Part shown: positions 38,169 to 46,023 of the stretch, in pieces
Layout of the letters: every line of letters starts with the position of its first letter
How positions within the stretch are numbered: position 1 is the stretch's first letter
NCBI GenBank assembly: GCA_001795455.1
Contig: MGPB01000011.1
Coordinates: 1 to 64,000, forward strand
Length of the DNA stretch: 64,000 bases
Origin: Curvibacter sp. GWA2_63_95
Lineage (GTDB): Bacteria > Pseudomonadota > Gammaproteobacteria > Burkholderiales > Burkholderiaceae_C
Direction of reading: 5' to 3'
The notes under the pieces: generated by a model
Database searches by the model: none
Seen by the model: the letters and a program-made list of their open reading frames with translations, nothing else
Told to the model about the DNA's origin: nothing
Program-made: the position numbers and the translations under genes

Positions 38169-38768
38169 CTAGGCCAGTTTCTTCACCACAAATTCGATCG
38201 CGCTCTCGCCCACCGGGGTGGTGGTTTGGTCCAGACGCTTACCCAGCGCTGCCAGCAGGCTGTAACGGAACGTCGCATCCAGCAACTCGATTTTCTTGAC
38301 CTGGATGTCGGCACGGGTGTTGGCCAGCAAGGTCGTCACATTGATACTCTTGGGCGACCACGAAGACTTTTTGTGGATCGCAAAGGTGTGTTTGTGGTCA
38401 CTGTTAAACGTGGACGGGAAGACACCTTGTTCGTACAGGTCTTCGTCGGGCACCAGGCAAACCAAATGGCCGCCGGGCTTTAAAACACGCAACCAGTTAT
38501 CCAGCGCCACGTCTACATTGCGCATGTGCTCCAAACAGTGGGAGGAGTGCACAAAGTCGAAGGAGTTGTCTGCCACGGTGGCCAGCAACTCCGCGTCTCC
38601 ATCAGGCATGTCCCATGCACGGCAAGAGCGCATCAAGGGGAAAAACTCCGCGTACTGCCCCAGCGCGTCAGGCCCGGCCCCGATGTCAATGCCTTGGCCC
38701 ACAAAGTATCGTGTGGCGTACCGCGAGTCTGCCAGGCGGTGAAAAATGGATTTGCTGGTTTCGTACAT
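38169..38768 (-). CDS. Class I SAM-dependent methyltransferase
   Basis: The 199-residue protein of the Methyltransf_11 type has SAM motif GIDIGAGPDALGQY (about 26-39), acidic residue in AWDMPDGDAE, FDFVHSSHCLEHM (motif II region) and LKPGGHLVCLVPDED. Substrate unknown. Its start lies three bases after the stop of the TPR-glycosyltransferase gene at 38772, so it is the last gene of the secretion operon and may methylate the same glycan as the FkbM enzyme or another substrate. Confidence 0.85.
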   Translation of the reverse strand: MYETSKSIFHRLADSRYATRYFVGQGIDIGAGPDALGQYAEFFPLMRSCRAWDMPDGDAELLATVADNSFDFVHSSHCLEHMRNVDVALDNWLRVLKPGGHLVCLVPDEDLYEQGVFPSTFNSDHKHTFAIHKKSSWSPKSINVTTLLANTRADIQVKKIELLDATFRYSLLAALGKRLDQTTTPVGESAIEFVVKKLA

Positions 38769-38771
38769 GAT

Positions 38772-40544
38772 CTAGGTCTCCTGTGATCGGGTGAGCAGGC
38801 CCAAGGCCTGGTGAATTTGGGCCAGCACGGGCGCCCACTGGCCCGTGTCAGGCTGGCGGAACAAACGCATACGGGGATACCACGGGGAGTCGTCACGACC
38901 GACGACCCATCGCCAATCCGGACTGAAGGGCAATAACAGCCAGACCGGCTTGCCCATGGCCGCAGCCAAATGTGCCACCGAGGTATCGACCGAGACCACC
39001 AGGTCCATGGATGCAATCAACGCGGCTGTGTCTGAAAAACTGTGCAACTCACTATCCCACACAGCCACATCACTGCACGTGGACAAGGTTTGTACGTCGG
39101 CCGGCCGAAACTCTTTTTGCAGGCAATGGTACCGATGCTCCGGCCTGAATACGCACCGAAACTCCGCCAAAGGTATGGAGCGGTTATGGTCATTTTTGTG
39201 CTCCGGCCGGCCGGACCACACCACACCGACGCGCAACACAGAGGCGGTGCCAACTTTGGCCGCCCATGTGTGTGCCAATGCGGCGTCAGCCTGCAAATAG
39301 GCCTGCGCCTGTGGCATTTTTTCCAGGGTCAGTCCCAAGGCCAACGGCACGCTGAGCAAAGGGCAATGCAGATCAAAGGCCGGCAAAGTTTGCCCCCGAG
39401 CAATCAAACCATGCACCCCTGGCAATGGGGCCAGCAACGCAAGCAGCGGCGCCTGAACCTCCAGCAAAACCCGCGCACCACGGGCGGCCAGTACCTGCGT
39501 AAAACGGCAGAACTGCAGGGTGTCCCCCAAGCCTTGCTCGGCATGCAACAAGATGGTTTTCCCCTGGAGTGACTCGCCGCGCCATTGGGCTTGGGCAAAG
39601 GTGCGGACACCATCCTTGAGTTGGTCGGTTTTCCAGCGCCACTCGTAGTGCTGCCAGCCTGGCCCCCAGTTCCCCGTCACCAAATGGCATATCGCCAGAT
39701 TCAGGTGGGCACCGCTGTTGTCCGGATCCAGGGCCAAAGCCCGCTCATTCATGGCCACGGCAGCCGGCACGCGCATCATGTCCTTGAGCAGGGTGGCGTA
39801 ATTCACGATGGCATCGACAAACCCCGCGTCCAGCGTGATGGCACGTTCGTAACTCGCCGCGGCGTCATCCATGCGGCCCAGCCGCTTCAGGACCACCCCG
39901 CGGTTCGACCAGGCCTGCGCGTACTGTGGATGGAGCTGCAGAGCGCGCTCGTAGCTTTGCAAGGCTTCTGGCACGCGCTCCATTTCCCGCAAAGTATTGC
40001 CGCGGTCCATATACGCCACCGCGTAATCTGGCTTCTGCGCCAAGGCGGCGTCAAACGCAGCGAGACTATCTGTCCAACGCTTCACATCACCAAAGGCCAA
40101 GCCCAGGCCGTGCCAGGCTTGGGCATAGTGGGGCTGGCACTGCAGGGCCTGCTGGTAAGACGCAATGGCCTCATCCCCTTGGCCCATATCGCGCAGGGCA
40201 TTGCCCCGGTTGGCCCAGGCCTGGGCAAAGTCCGGTTTGAGCTGCAGGGCTTTGTCATAGGCCGCCAGTGCCTCCGCATGCCGATGAAGGGCCCGCAAAA
40301 CCAGCCCCAGGTTGGAGTGCACTGACGGGTCTTGCGGCGTGTATTGCGCTGCGGATTGCAAGGCAGGCAAGGCAGCGCCGTGTTGTTTGAGTTGCAACAG
40401 GCACACACCGCGCATATGCAGTGCCTCCCCCCAGCCGGGGTGCGCCTGCACTAGCTTGGTGAACGCTTGTTCAGCCTGTGACACCTGTCCTTGCGTGTAC
40501 AGCGACCAGGCTGCAGCAAAGGAATCCGTGGCCACCTGGGTCAT
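38772..40544 (-). CDS. TPR-repeat glycosyltransferase (590 aa)
   Basis: Same architecture as one unit of the 34284 protein: about eight TPRs (residues 10-290), then the glycosyltransferase domain with HAEQGLGDTLQFCRF (from 334), SGRPEHKNDHNRSIPL and VDTSVAHLAAAMGKPVWLLL, ending in PDWRW...DSPWYPRMRLFRQ. The longer TPR array may give it a different protein partner. It sits three bases downstream of the TolC-like gene, so export and glycosylation genes are cotranscribed. Acceptor and donor sugar are unknown. Confidence 0.86.
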   Translation of the reverse strand: MTQVATDSFAAAWSLYTQGQVSQAEQAFTKLVQAHPGWGEALHMRGVCLLQLKQHGAALPALQSAAQYTPQDPSVHSNLGLVLRALHRHAEALAAYDKALQLKPDFAQAWANRGNALRDMGQGDEAIASYQQALQCQPHYAQAWHGLGLAFGDVKRWTDSLAAFDAALAQKPDYAVAYMDRGNTLREMERVPEALQSYERALQLHPQYAQAWSNRGVVLKRLGRMDDAAASYERAITLDAGFVDAIVNYATLLKDMMRVPAAVAMNERALALDPDNSGAHLNLAICHLVTGNWGPGWQHYEWRWKTDQLKDGVRTFAQAQWRGESLQGKTILLHAEQGLGDTLQFCRFTQVLAARGARVLLEVQAPLLALLAPLPGVHGLIARGQTLPAFDLHCPLLSVPLALGLTLEKMPQAQAYLQADAALAHTWAAKVGTASVLRVGVVWSGRPEHKNDHNRSIPLAEFRCVFRPEHRYHCLQKEFRPADVQTLSTCSDVAVWDSELHSFSDTAALIASMDLVVSVDTSVAHLAAAMGKPVWLLLPFSPDWRWVVGRDDSPWYPRMRLFRQPDTGQWAPVLAQIHQALGLLTRSQET

Positions 40545-40547
40545 GAC

Positions 40548-41921
40548 TCAGGGTGCGCTGCTTTCGGCAGAACCCAGCAGTTCGTCGATGTAAGAAACCA
40601 CCGCCTCGGGTGCGATGCCAGCCTTGTTGTAGAGGCGCAGACGCTGAAAAATATGATCGTAACGGGCTTGTGCCAAGTCGCGTTGTGCCTGGAACACCTT
40701 GCGCACGGCCTCCAGCACGTCGACGTTGGTACGCAGGCCAGAGGCTTGCCCGCGCCGGGTTCCCTCCAAAGCGATCTGGCTGGACTCCAGCACATCTTGG
40801 TACGCCAGGAGTCGAGCCCCCCCGGAGGACACCGCCAGAAACAAGCGCCCCACCTCCAGTTCGGCAGCGCGCTGCTCAGCCTCCAGCTCGGCCTCGGCCC
40901 GGGATTGCTCCGCCACGGCCTGGGTCACCGCGGCCTTCACGGCCCCGCCACTGTAGATGGGGATATTGAGCTGAACGCCCAGACTTCCCTGGTTGACGGA
41001 CTGGTTCAGGCTGCTGACCGACTCGTTACGGCTGCTGGAGGCACTCGCCACCAGGTCTAGCCGCGGCATATGTCCAGCGTTGCTGCGCGACACCCCCGCC
41101 ACAGCCGCATCCACGGCGAACTTGCGTGCCACCACATCGGGGTTGTTGTTCAAGGCCATGTCCTGCCACGTCTGCAAGGCGTTGGGAACCAGGGGCGGCG
41201 GCGAGAAACCAGCGGGCAAGCGGGTGATGACGTCCTGCGGCTGGCCCGTCAGAGAGTTCAGCGCATTACGCGCGTTGTTCATCTGGTCGCGGGAATCTGC
41301 CCATTGCGACAGCACCAGGCTCAGGTTGGCGCGGGCCTCGGCCACCTCGGTCCTGGTACCCTCGCCCTGCTCAAACCGGCGCCGCATCAGGTTGCGCTGC
41401 TCGACCACTGCGTGAACCTGGGCATGGATGGACAGGAATGCATCTTCCGCCAACATGCGCTGGAGATAGGCCAGCGCCAGCCGGTCCACCAACTCCGCTT
41501 TGCGGCCGGCAAATGCGGCTTCCGCAGACCCTACTTGTGCGTTGGCCTGCCGGTAGCGGGCCGACGCCTCCAGGTTGATTAAGGGAGCTCGCAAGTTGAT
41601 GCTTTGGGATGGCGCACGGTAATCCAGGTCACTGGACACAGTGCCACCACCCGCCACATCGGTGTTTCGGGTACCTTGCACAGCGGTTTCGGACAGACTT
41701 GCCGACACGCTCGGCAGCAAAGAACTCAAGGCCAGTGGAGATGCCTGCTGCGCCGAGGTCAACGCATATTTGGCAGCCTGGTAGCGCGCGTCATTTTGCA
41801 AGGCGGCCAGATACGCCCGTTCAAAGTCACCCGCCCAAGCGACGCCATACAAACTGGCGTTGGCAAAAAAAACGAGCCCCAGCACCAACACTCTGCGGTG
41901 CACAAGCGGCCATTGCTTCAT
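40548..41921 (-). CDS. TolC-family outer-membrane factor of a type I secretion system
   Basis: The 457-residue protein has an N-terminal signal peptide (RRVLVLGLVFFANASLYGVA, cut near WAGDFE) and the internally duplicated TolC helical layout with GTRTEVAEARANLSLVLSQ and GLRTNVDVLEAVRKVFQAQR segments. It would form the outer-membrane channel for the ABC-HlyD exporter whose genes precede it; its start overlaps the HlyD stop (41918-41921). Length is typical of PrtF/AprF-type channels. Confidence 0.92.
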   Translation of the reverse strand: MKQWPLVHRRVLVLGLVFFANASLYGVAWAGDFERAYLAALQNDARYQAAKYALTSAQQASPLALSSLLPSVSASLSETAVQGTRNTDVAGGGTVSSDLDYRAPSQSINLRAPLINLEASARYRQANAQVGSAEAAFAGRKAELVDRLALAYLQRMLAEDAFLSIHAQVHAVVEQRNLMRRRFEQGEGTRTEVAEARANLSLVLSQWADSRDQMNNARNALNSLTGQPQDVITRLPAGFSPPPLVPNALQTWQDMALNNNPDVVARKFAVDAAVAGVSRSNAGHMPRLDLVASASSSRNESVSSLNQSVNQGSLGVQLNIPIYSGGAVKAAVTQAVAEQSRAEAELEAEQRAAELEVGRLFLAVSSGGARLLAYQDVLESSQIALEGTRRGQASGLRTNVDVLEAVRKVFQAQRDLAQARYDHIFQRLRLYNKAGIAPEAVVSYIDELLGSAESSAP

Positions 41922-43249
41922 GGCTCTATCAACGCGCGATTCATGCGGTCCAACAGGGGCTTGAGCAGATAACTCATGAAAGTGCGCTCTCCAGTCTTGA
42001 TAAATACCTCGGCAGGCATGCCCGCCCGGATCTCCTGGTGCTGCAGCTGCGTCATGCCTTGGGGGGTGACCTCAACCACCACCTTGAAGTAATTGGTATT
42101 CTGCCTTGAATCGGCCAGCGCATCGGCAGACACCTGGACCACGCGCCCCTCAATATGCGGAGTGCTGGCCTGATTCAGGGCACTAAACAACACATGCACT
42201 GGCAAGCCCGGTCGAACCTTGTCCACCATGTGCACGGGCAACTGGGCTTCCACCCGCAAAGGATCGTCTTTGGGTACCAACTCCATGAGCGGAGTGCCGG
42301 CACTCACCACTCCACCCACCGTATGCACAGAGGCCCCCATCACGGTCCCGGTGGCCGGTGCACGAACCTCGGTGTTCGCCAGGTCAAACTCCAGTCCCCG
42401 CATGCGGCTCTCCAGCCCGGATGTCTCTCGCTGAATATCCGAGAGCTGGGACTCAATGTCCTTGCGAAACTCCTGTTGCCGGGTGGCAATACGAGCCCGC
42501 ACTTCGACAATCGCCTGCCGGGTCCGCCCCACACTGCTGGAGTCTTCCGCTACGCCCCCCTGTATCCCCGCAAACAAGCGTTCCTGCTCGGACACCCGGT
42601 TGCGCGGGAAAAATCCCTCATCGGCCAGCGTACGCTGGTTGCGCAACTCCTCACGCAACATGCGACTTTGGGTTTCTTTGGCCTGGCGGGCAGCCTCATG
42701 CCCTTGGGCCTGGTACTCCAGCCCCCGCAAAGTAGCTTCCAGACTCTGCATTTCATTGTTGCGGGTTTGCCTTCGGGATTCAAGCAATCGGGACTGCAAC
42801 TCCATCACCTCGGCCACACGCGCATCGTTTCCGAGCTCCAGCAACTCGGGAGGAAAGTCCACTGCCGCCAAGCCTTGGTTTTCGGCACTCAAGCGTGCCT
42901 GCGTGGCCATAGCGACCAGCCATTGGCCACGCGCAATGTCCAGCAGGGCGCGGCTCTGCGTGCTGTCCAAACGCAACAACACCTGGCCTGCGACGACCTG
43001 GTCACCGTCCCGCGCCAAAATGGCGGCCACTTTGCCACCGGATACCGGCTGCACCAGCTTGCGGCTGCCGCTCACCACCACCGACCCACTGGATGTGACC
43101 GCGGCATCCAGCGGCGCCAGCGTGGCCCACGCCATAAAACCGCCCAAGCCCAACACCAGCAGCCACCACCCCCAACGACGGGGGCGTGCGTCATTCAGGT
43201 CCACCACGGGGGCGGAACCAAAGGGCGTGTTGTCCAGCACGGCGCTCAT
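41918..43249 (-). CDS. HlyD-family periplasmic adaptor of a type I secretion system
   Basis: The 443-residue protein has a short cytoplasmic N-terminus, one membrane helix (WGWWLLVLGLGGFMAWATLA, about 27-46), a lipoyl-like half (LVQPVSGGKVAAILARDGD), a long coiled-coil hairpin (about 110-290) and the second lipoyl half and beta-barrel (EVRAPATGTVMGASVHTVGG). This is the PrtE/HlyD layout. It bridges the ABC transporter and TolC. It starts one base after the ABC gene's stop. Confidence 0.93.
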   Translation of the reverse strand: MSAVLDNTPFGSAPVVDLNDARPRRWGWWLLVLGLGGFMAWATLAPLDAAVTSSGSVVVSGSRKLVQPVSGGKVAAILARDGDQVVAGQVLLRLDSTQSRALLDIARGQWLVAMATQARLSAENQGLAAVDFPPELLELGNDARVAEVMELQSRLLESRRQTRNNEMQSLEATLRGLEYQAQGHEAARQAKETQSRMLREELRNQRTLADEGFFPRNRVSEQERLFAGIQGGVAEDSSSVGRTRQAIVEVRARIATRQQEFRKDIESQLSDIQRETSGLESRMRGLEFDLANTEVRAPATGTVMGASVHTVGGVVSAGTPLMELVPKDDPLRVEAQLPVHMVDKVRPGLPVHVLFSALNQASTPHIEGRVVQVSADALADSRQNTNYFKVVVEVTPQGMTQLQHQEIRAGMPAEVFIKTGERTFMSYLLKPLLDRMNRALIEP

Positions 43250-43250
43250 G

Positions 43251-45065
43251 TCAGTCGTTGAACTTCAGGTTAAAAGGCGGCAAACCACCGGCTGGGGCAG
43301 GTGGCGGTTTGTCAACCAACACAGGAGGCGTAGCCCCTTTGGGAGGGCCAGGCGGTGGCGTGCTGGGCGGCAACTCCGCAGCCCTGGCGTTGACAGCAGC
43401 CAATACGTCTTCTCTGGGACCAAACGCCGCAACCACACCATCCCGCAACACCATCAATTTATTGGCTACGGTCAATGCGGAGGGGCGGTGCGTAATTAAT
43501 ACGGAGGTTTTCCCCCGGCTGGACAGGTCCCGAATGGCATCCGCCAAGGCTTTCTCGCCCGCGTCGTCAAGATTGGAGTTGGGTTCGTCCAGCACCACCA
43601 GCACCGGATCCCCATACAAGGCCCGCGCGAGCGCAATGCGCTGCTTCTGCCCCCCCGACAACGAAGCCCCGCCCGGCCCCAGAGGGGTGTCATACCCTTG
43701 GGGAAGGCGCAGTATCTGCTCATGGAACCCCACCCGCTGTGCGGCCAGCACCACCCACTCCGGGTTGACATCGCCAAACCGGGCAATGTTTTCCGCCACC
43801 GTGCCGTCAAACAACTCAATGTCTTGCGGCAAATAACCGATGTGTGGCCCCAGGTCTTGCTTGCTCCAGCGAAACAGGTCTGCACCGTCCAAACGCACTG
43901 TGCCGGCCAACGCAGGCCACACCCCCACCAGCAAGCGCGCCAACGTGGACTTTCCTGCTCCGCTTGCCCCAATGACCGCCACCGAGTCACCCGCCTGCAA
44001 AGTGAAGCTGACTTGCTTGATGATGGCTTGGCGAGACCCCGGGGCGGCGGTGGCAACCCCCTCAAACGCGACCTGTCCCGTCGGTGCCGGCAGGGGCATG
44101 GCCGTTGCGCGTGCGGGAAAGCTGCCCAACAACTCGCGCAAACGCAGGTAGGCAGAACGGGCGGTCGCCAACGTTGCCCAGTGGGCCACGACCGACTCCG
44201 CTGGCGCCAGCGCCCGACTCGTCAGCAAGGACACCGCGATCATCATGCCCGGGGTCAAACGCCCCTCCAGCACCAACAACGCTCCCAAACCCAAGGCCAA
44301 AGATTGCATGGACACGCGGACAAATTTGGAGGCGTTGCCCATCACCGCGGCCCGGTCACTGGCTTTGGCTTGCAGGGCAATTTCCTGCTGGTGACTCTTG
44401 CGCCAGCGACGCTGGATGTTGCCCAGCATGCCCATGGCCTCTATCACCTCGGCGTTCTGCAAATGGCTGCTGAGCTCGCGCTGCCCCTGCATGCTGAACT
44501 TCTGGGCTTCTGCCAAGCTGCCTTTGGCCAGTTTTTCATTGAGCAAAGTCAGCGCCACCAACACCAACGCCCCCACAAGGGTAAAAACCGCCACCTCCGA
44601 CGAAAACAAGGCAATGACCACCAAATAGACAGGCGCCCATGGTGCATCGAACACCGCAATCAGCCCAGGGCCCGTCAAGGTCTGCCGCAGGGTTGCCAGG
44701 TCCGCCAGTGGCTGCGACGTGCTGTTGCCAGGCTGGCGCAGCACCCGCTCAAAGGTTGCGCCCAATACCCGCAGGCCCAACACGTCATCCAGGCGTGCCC
44801 CCACACGGATCAGGACCCAAGAACGGATCGTTTCCAACGCCCCCATAAACAGGTAGGCCCCAAGGATCAAAACCGTCAGGACTACCAGCGTCGTCTCGTT
44901 GCGGCTGCTGAGCACCCGGTCGTAGACCTGCATCATGTAGAGCGAAGGCGCCAACATCATGAGGTTGAGGAAACCGCTGAAGATCGCAACCGTGACGAAC
45001 GCCGCCCGCAACTGGCGCAAAGCCAGCTTCAGTTCATCAGGGGGTAACGAGGGCGGGGCAACCAT
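43251..45065 (-). CDS. Type I secretion ABC transporter (PrtD-type permease/ATPase)
   Basis: The 604-residue protein with the ATG at 45065 has five to six membrane helices (about 20-300), then the ATPase with Walker A GASGAGKSTLAR (near 370), signature LSGGQKQRIALARAL (near 467) and Walker B VLVVLDEPNSNLD. It lacks the N-terminal peptidase-like domain of HlyB-type exporters and so resembles PrtD/AprD/RsaD exporters of RTX proteases and S-layer proteins. The frame extends upstream to 45146, but that part is not family-like. The last 40 or so residues form an unusual Pro-rich tail. It presumably exports the giant RTX-like protein. Confidence 0.92.
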   Translation of the reverse strand: MVAPPSLPPDELKLALRQLRAAFVTVAIFSGFLNLMMLAPSLYMMQVYDRVLSSRNETTLVVLTVLILGAYLFMGALETIRSWVLIRVGARLDDVLGLRVLGATFERVLRQPGNSTSQPLADLATLRQTLTGPGLIAVFDAPWAPVYLVVIALFSSEVAVFTLVGALVLVALTLLNEKLAKGSLAEAQKFSMQGQRELSSHLQNAEVIEAMGMLGNIQRRWRKSHQQEIALQAKASDRAAVMGNASKFVRVSMQSLALGLGALLVLEGRLTPGMMIAVSLLTSRALAPAESVVAHWATLATARSAYLRLRELLGSFPARATAMPLPAPTGQVAFEGVATAAPGSRQAIIKQVSFTLQAGDSVAVIGASGAGKSTLARLLVGVWPALAGTVRLDGADLFRWSKQDLGPHIGYLPQDIELFDGTVAENIARFGDVNPEWVVLAAQRVGFHEQILRLPQGYDTPLGPGGASLSGGQKQRIALARALYGDPVLVVLDEPNSNLDDAGEKALADAIRDLSSRGKTSVLITHRPSALTVANKLMVLRDGVVAAFGPREDVLAAVNARAAELPPSTPPPGPPKGATPPVLVDKPPPAPAGGLPPFNLKFND

Positions 45066-45088
45066 GTGCAGGGTGTAGAGATAGAGCC

Positions 45089-45096
45089 GTATCGGC
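45089..45096 (-). promoter_or_regulatory. Isolated sigma28 -10-like element before the ABC exporter gene
   Basis: GCCGATAC on the minus strand, 24 bases before the ATG of the ABC gene, is identical to the -10 element of the fliS promoter and similarly placed. At the proper spacing the -35 region (GGGCGTCC) does not match, so this may be chance. It lies in the 128-base gap between fliT and the exporter operon. Confidence 0.25.
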
Positions 45097-45193
45097 CACC
45101 ATCTTACGGACGCCCCTGCGTGCAGAGCCTCCGAACAACACCCCAAAAACCCCGGTTATGCCGCTTTGAATACGGCTTTGCATGCCTGCGTGG

Positions 45194-45493
45194 TCAGTGC
45201 AAAAAGGCGGGCTGACCTTCCAGCTTGTGCTCAAAGTGTGTCAACCAGGGCTCTGCCAAATAGCGAATCTGCGCGTCGTTGTGCAAGATGCGTCGCATGA
45301 TTTTGGACTTCTCTGCCCGGGAATGCACGTCCAGCTCTTCGGAGCGAGCGCGCTCCCGCAACTGCTCGATCAGGACCGCACAGGCCCCCTCAAAGCGCAT
45401 CACGCCATCCCAGTCTTCCGCCTTGGCGGCTTCCAGCATCTTGGCACTGCTGTCTTCAATGGCTTTGTAGTAATCAATCAACATCAAAGGCAT
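45194..45493 (-). CDS. fliT: FliT-like flagellar export chaperone
   Basis: The 99-residue helical protein (LIDYYKAIEDSSAKMLEAA start, Glu/Arg/His-rich) sits 16 bases after fliS with GGAG before its ATG. FliT chaperones the filament cap FliD and in some bacteria inhibits FlhDC. The family is poorly conserved, so the call rests on size, helical character and the fliD-fliS-fliT order. It marks the right border of the island. Confidence 0.78.
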   Translation of the reverse strand: MPLMLIDYYKAIEDSSAKMLEAAKAEDWDGVMRFEGACAVLIEQLRERARSEELDVHSRAEKSKIMRRILHNDAQIRYLAEPWLTHFEHKLEGQPAFLH

Positions 45494-45509
45494 GTGGCGT
45501 ACTCCCTAC

Positions 45510-45929
45510 TCACACTGGCCGCAGATAGGCGGGTGTTTTCCCCTGGATCTGTTTCCATCCATTGGCCACGGGCTCAATCAAGGCTGCGACTTCATCCAGA
45601 CCGGCCTCGTCGTTGCGCGCATTGGCCATCACCAGGCGGTTCACGCAGTAGTCGTACAAGGCATTCAGATTGGCCGCAATTTCGCCACCCCGCTCCAAAT
45701 CCAGAGGGGCTTTCAAGCCTTCCTCCAAGATGCGCACGGCAGCGCCAATTTGCTTGCATTTCTGGGGCACGTCTTTGGCCTGCAAGGCCAACTTGGCGGC
45801 GGCAATATGACGCTGGAGCGCTTCGAACAGCAGTGTCACGAGCTGGTGGGGGTCAGCCATTTCCACACTCGCCTCTACGCTGGCCCGTTTGTAGGCGGCT
45901 GCGGTGCGGCTTTGAACAGAGGTAAACAT
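45510..45929 (-). CDS. fliS: FliS, flagellin export chaperone
   Basis: The 139-residue protein shows the FliS pattern: an N-terminal AAAYKRASVEASVE-like segment, HQLVTLLFEALQRHIAAAKLAL, ILEEGLKAPLDLERGGEIAANL and LNALYDYCVNRLVMAN. It binds the C-terminus of flagellin and prevents early polymerisation. AGGA precedes the ATG and a sigma28-like promoter lies immediately upstream, so fliS starts its own late transcript rather than depending only on fliD. Confidence 0.96.
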   Translation of the reverse strand: MFTSVQSRTAAAYKRASVEASVEMADPHQLVTLLFEALQRHIAAAKLALQAKDVPQKCKQIGAAVRILEEGLKAPLDLERGGEIAANLNALYDYCVNRLVMANARNDEAGLDEVAALIEPVANGWKQIQGKTPAYLRPV

Positions 45930-45957
45930 GGTGCAGATCCTTAGTTTCTTGTACTTA

Positions 45958-45984
45958 GTATCGGCAGTCTGTGGACCAACTGAA
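45958..45984 (-). promoter_or_regulatory. Sigma28 (FliA)-like promoter of fliS-fliT
   Basis: On the minus strand TTCAGTTG, 11 bases, GCCGATAC: 5/8 and 7/8 against TAAAGTTT-N11-GCCGATAA. Transcription would begin near 45951, about 20 bases before the fliS ATG. Everything from fliS down to 38169 is on the same strand, so this promoter could also feed the secretion operon. Confidence 0.6.
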
Positions 45985-46023
45985 GACCTTCTCTCAGATC
46001 ATTGCGCTATGCAGACGCGCCAC

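Noticed and set aside
45066..45146. N-terminal extension of the ABC exporter up to 45146
   Set aside because: The added 27 residues are Cys/Trp-rich and unlike the family, and they run over the GCCGATAC element; the ATG at 45065 gives a normal PrtD-type start.
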